Below, piece after piece: positions 5,473 through 7,743 of a stretch of 7,743 nt of DNA (position 1 is the stretch's first letter; each line of letters opens with the position of its first letter). The translations under genes and the position numbers were made by a program. The notes under the pieces were generated by a model. It did not search any database and was not told the origin of the DNA. It saw nothing but the letters and a program-made list of their open reading frames with translations. Source of the stretch: Sphingomonadaceae bacterium (GTDB lineage: Bacteria; Pseudomonadota; Alphaproteobacteria; Sphingomonadales; Sphingomonadaceae); assembly GCA_019239785.1 (NCBI GenBank), contig JAFAZM010000189.1, positions 1 through 7,743 of the forward strand. Direction: 5' to 3'.

Positions 5473-6030
5473 ATGCGCCTGGCTGTCCTGTTGCTGCTCG
5501 TCGGCTGCTCCGCCGCCCCCGAGACCGAGGGCCAGCCGGAGCGGATCGTCGAGCGCCGGACCAGCGACGCGCCCGCGCCGCGCGGCGCGGCGCTGTTGCG
5601 CGGGGCGATGCTCGACGGGCAGAATGCGGCGCGGGCGCGGCTCGGCCTGGCGCCGCTGACCTGGAACGACAGCCTCGCCGCCGACGCGCTCGCTTATGCG
5701 CAGGAGCTGGCGCGGACCGGCCGCTTCGAGCATTCGCCGCAGCCGCGCGGCAATCCGCCCCAGGGCGAGAATCTCTGGACCGGCACGCGCCGCGCCTACT
5801 CCTATGCCGAGATGGTCGGCCATTGGGTGGAAGAAGGGCGCAACTACCGCCCGCTGCCCGTCCCGCAATCGAGCGCCACCGGCCAGTTCGGCGATGTCGG
5901 CCATTATACGCAGATCGTCTGGCGGACCACGCGCGAGGTGGGCTGCGCGGAGGCGAGCAACCGGACGGACGATTATGTGGTCTGCCGGTATGTGCCGGCG
6001 GGGAATGTGCTCGGCGAGGTGGCGTATTGA
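5473..6030 (+). CDS. CAP/SCP-domain lipoprotein (PR-1 superfamily)
   Basis: Secreted lipoprotein of 185 residues with one CAP domain; the biochemical role of bacterial members is mostly unknown. The N-terminus MRLAVLLLLVGC is a short signal with lipobox LVGC and acceptor Cys12; Ser13 suggests outer-membrane sorting. A low-complexity linker (13-40) leads into the domain (about 42-178). The four residues of the CAP cavity are visible: His87 (FEHSP), Glu99 (GENLW), Glu120 or Glu121 (HWVEEG) and His144 (GHYTQIVWRTTREVGCA, the CAP1 signature). The CAP2 region reads YVVCRYVPAGNV, and Cys158/Cys171 could form a disulfide. The gene converges on rdgB and is divergent from hemW with 39 bases between starts. 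Its position antisense between rdgB and hemW looks like an insertion into a gene order that is often continuous in alphaproteobacteria; that comparison is from memory. Codon use looks like its neighbours, so recent transfer is not indicated. Confidence 0.93.
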   Translation: MRLAVLLLLVGCSAAPETEGQPERIVERRTSDAPAPRGAALLRGAMLDGQNAARARLGLAPLTWNDSLAADALAYAQELARTGRFEHSPQPRGNPPQGENLWTGTRRAYSYAEMVGHWVEEGRNYRPLPVPQSSATGQFGDVGHYTQIVWRTTREVGCAEASNRTDDYVVCRYVPAGNVLGEVAY

Positions 6031-6041
6031 AGTGCGGTGGC

Positions 6042-6062
6042 TCCTCCCCGGGACGGGGAGGA
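6042..6062. terminator. GC-rich hairpin between convergent CAP gene and rdgB
   Basis: A perfect 9-bp stem (TCCTCCCCG, 6042-6050, with 6054-6062) closes a 3-base loop. It starts 12 bases after the CAP stop and, read from the other side, lies 3 bases beyond the rdgB stop. No T-run follows on either strand, so it is not a textbook intrinsic terminator. Its position fits a bidirectional terminator or 3'-end protector. The CTCCCCG..CGGGGAG wording may also be a small genome-wide repeat. Confidence 0.6.
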
Positions 6063-6065
6063 TCT

Positions 6066-6706
6066 TCAGAACAAAGCCGCGACCAGCTTCCGGAACGCGT
6101 TCGCGCGGTGGCTCATCGCGTGCTTCGCCGCGGGTTCCATCTCGCCGAACGTCTGTTCATGCCCGGCCGGCACGAAGATCGGATCGTAGCCGAAGCCGTT
6201 CGTGCCGCGCGGCGGCCAGGCGATGACGCCGTCGACGCGGCCTTCGAACCATTCGCTGTGGCCGTCGGGCCAGCAGACCGCCAAGGCGCAGACGAAATGG
6301 GCGTTGCGGCTCGCTTCGGGCCCCAGCGCCTCCAGCTCGTCATGGACGCGGCGCATCGCCAGGTTGAAGTCGCGATCGCCGGTCACCTCGCCGGGGCCGG
6401 CCTCGGCCGGCACGCTCGGATCGGCGAGCGCCCAGCGCGCCGAGAAGATGCCGGGCCGGTCGCCGAGCGCCTCTACGCAGATGCCGCTGTCGTCGGCGAG
6501 CGCGGGCAGGCCGGAGAGGTCGGCCGCGGCGCGGGCCTTCAGGTCCGCATTGTCGATGAAGGTGGTGCCGATCTCGTCCGGCTCGGGCAGGTCGAGCTCG
6601 GCCGCCGAGACCGGCTCGATCCCGTAAGGGCCGAGCAATTCCCTGATCTCGCGGACCTTGCCTTCATTGTGGCTGGCGATGACCAGCCGCCCGGCGTCGA
6701 GCTTCC

Positions 6707-6710
<4 letters not shown>
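6066..6710 (-). CDS. rdgB: dITP/XTP pyrophosphatase RdgB (HAM1/NTPase)
   Basis: Hydrolyses non-canonical purine nucleotides (dITP, ITP, XTP) to monophosphate and pyrophosphate, keeping them out of DNA and RNA; cytoplasmic. The protein has 214 residues, slightly longer than E. coli RdgB (197 by recollection). All family motifs are present: substrate-binding SHNEGKVREI (13-22), TTFIDNADLKARAA (49-62), the catalytic LADDSGICVEAL (71-82, Asp73/Asp74), PGIFSARWA (86-94), NAHFVCAL (136-143), FEGRVDGVI (155-163), GFGYDPIFVP (172-181), TFGEM (187-191) and the C-terminal SHRANAFRKL (200-209). The extra length comes mainly from a Pro/Gly-rich loop at about 97-111. The start ATG (6710) overlaps the rph stop as ATGA, so translation is probably coupled to rph. 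It ends next to a GC hairpin facing the CAP gene. Confidence 0.96.
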
Positions 6711-7435
<725 letters not shown>

Positions 7436-7440
7436 ATCAA

Positions 7441-7446
7441 CTCCTT
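7441..7446 (-). promoter_or_regulatory. Shine-Dalgarno of rph, deciding the start
   Basis: AAGGAG on the minus strand lies 5 bases before the ATG at 7435. It supports that start over earlier in-frame candidates in the long open frame upstream. The rest of the rph/7509 divergent interval (7436-7508) shows no promoter I would defend. Confidence 0.7.
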
Positions 7447-7508
7447 TGCGGTTGGAGGCTCTAGCCAATGCGGCAAGGCCGCGCCAGCCCGCGGAGCCGG
7501 AGGGGAAA

Positions 7509-7743
7509 ATGGCTGCGTTGAGAGGCCTGATGCTTGCGATGCTCGCCATGCTCGGCGGCGGCAGTGGCGACCGTCTGGCGCCTGACGCGCCGGCGGCACA
7601 TCCCGACGCTTTCTCGCTAGAGCTCAATTCCTGGGGCAATCCGGTGCTTTCATGGCGGATCGGCAGCGACGGCAAAGGCGAATATCGCGCGTCGGAGCAG
7701 GTGCCGGGCGGCGGTTTCGGCGATTACGAAGTCAGCACGCGGC
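7509..7743 (+). CDS. Unrecognised, possibly exported protein (3' end outside window)
   Basis: The frame from ATG 7509 stays open to the window end, giving 78 residues. I do not recognise the family. GGAGG (7499-7503) lies 5 bases upstream of the ATG, a strong ribosome binding site, and the interval to the divergent rph start is 73 bases. The N-terminus MAALRGLMLAMLAMLGGGSG is Met- and Leu-rich with a single arginine, like a short signal peptide or anchor; there is no cysteine for a lipobox. After an Ala/Pro-rich spacer, the segment FSLELNSWGNPVLSWRIGSDGKGEYR suggests alternating beta strands. In-frame Met8, Met11 and Met14 are weaker alternative starts. Base composition and codon choice resemble the neighbours, supporting a real gene; the function is unknown. 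Confidence 0.72.
   Translation, partial: MAALRGLMLAMLAMLGGGSGDRLAPDAPAAHPDAFSLELNSWGNPVLSWRIGSDGKGEYRASEQVPGGGFGDYEVSTR

Noticed and set aside
7452..7468. Possible operator palindrome TTGG...CCAA between rph and the divergent gene.
   Set aside because: Only the four outer pairs match around that centre and the inner bases do not; a nearby GGCT/AGCC match has a different centre. It does not resemble the CIRCE operator.
7470..7482. Small hairpin GCGGC-AAG-GCCGC in the rph divergent region.
   Set aside because: A 5-bp GC stem is expected by chance at this base composition and nothing places it at a functional site.

Overview
This is a GC-rich window of bacterial housekeeping chromosome, most likely from an alphaproteobacterium of the Sphingomonadales. 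I infer this from the gene order rph-rdgB-hemW / LpoA-like lipoprotein / rsmI-yraN-gshB, from the protein sequences, and from the intergenic palindromes, whose wording I associate with sphingomonads and relatives. There is no rRNA or other decisive marker, so the order-level call is inference.

Layout, left to right. The window opens inside the C-terminal catalytic half of a XerC-type tyrosine recombinase (+). It converges on a minus-strand cluster transcribed rsmI -> yraN -> gshB: 16S rRNA 2'-O-methylation, a YraN/UPF0102 nuclease-fold protein, and glutathione synthetase. rsmI is divergent from a LpoA-like penicillin-binding-protein activator lipoprotein (+), and their start codons share bases in one CATG. 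That lipoprotein converges on hemW (-), a radical-SAM heme chaperone. hemW is divergent from a small CAP-domain lipoprotein (+), which converges on rdgB (-). rdgB overlaps the end of rph (-), giving an rph-rdgB pair. Divergent from rph is the truncated start of an unrecognised, possibly exported protein (+).

Coding density is very high and no gene-free stretch exceeds about 210 bases. Three of the larger gaps are filled almost exactly by long imperfect palindromes of three different families (550-633, 1612-1730, 4214-4306), each made of two inverted units around a 16-20 nt loop. A fourth, shorter GC hairpin (6042-6062) lies between the convergent CAP and rdgB genes.

The genes do not form one pathway. 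They cover RNA maturation (rph, rsmI), nucleotide-pool cleaning (rdgB), heme and redox metabolism (hemW, gshB), chromosome dimer resolution (xerC) and the envelope (two lipoproteins). I see no defence system, phage, CRISPR array, transposase or tRNA. The points most worth a second look are the palindrome architecture, the start-overlapping rsmI/LpoA pair, and the CAP gene lying antisense between rdgB and hemW.
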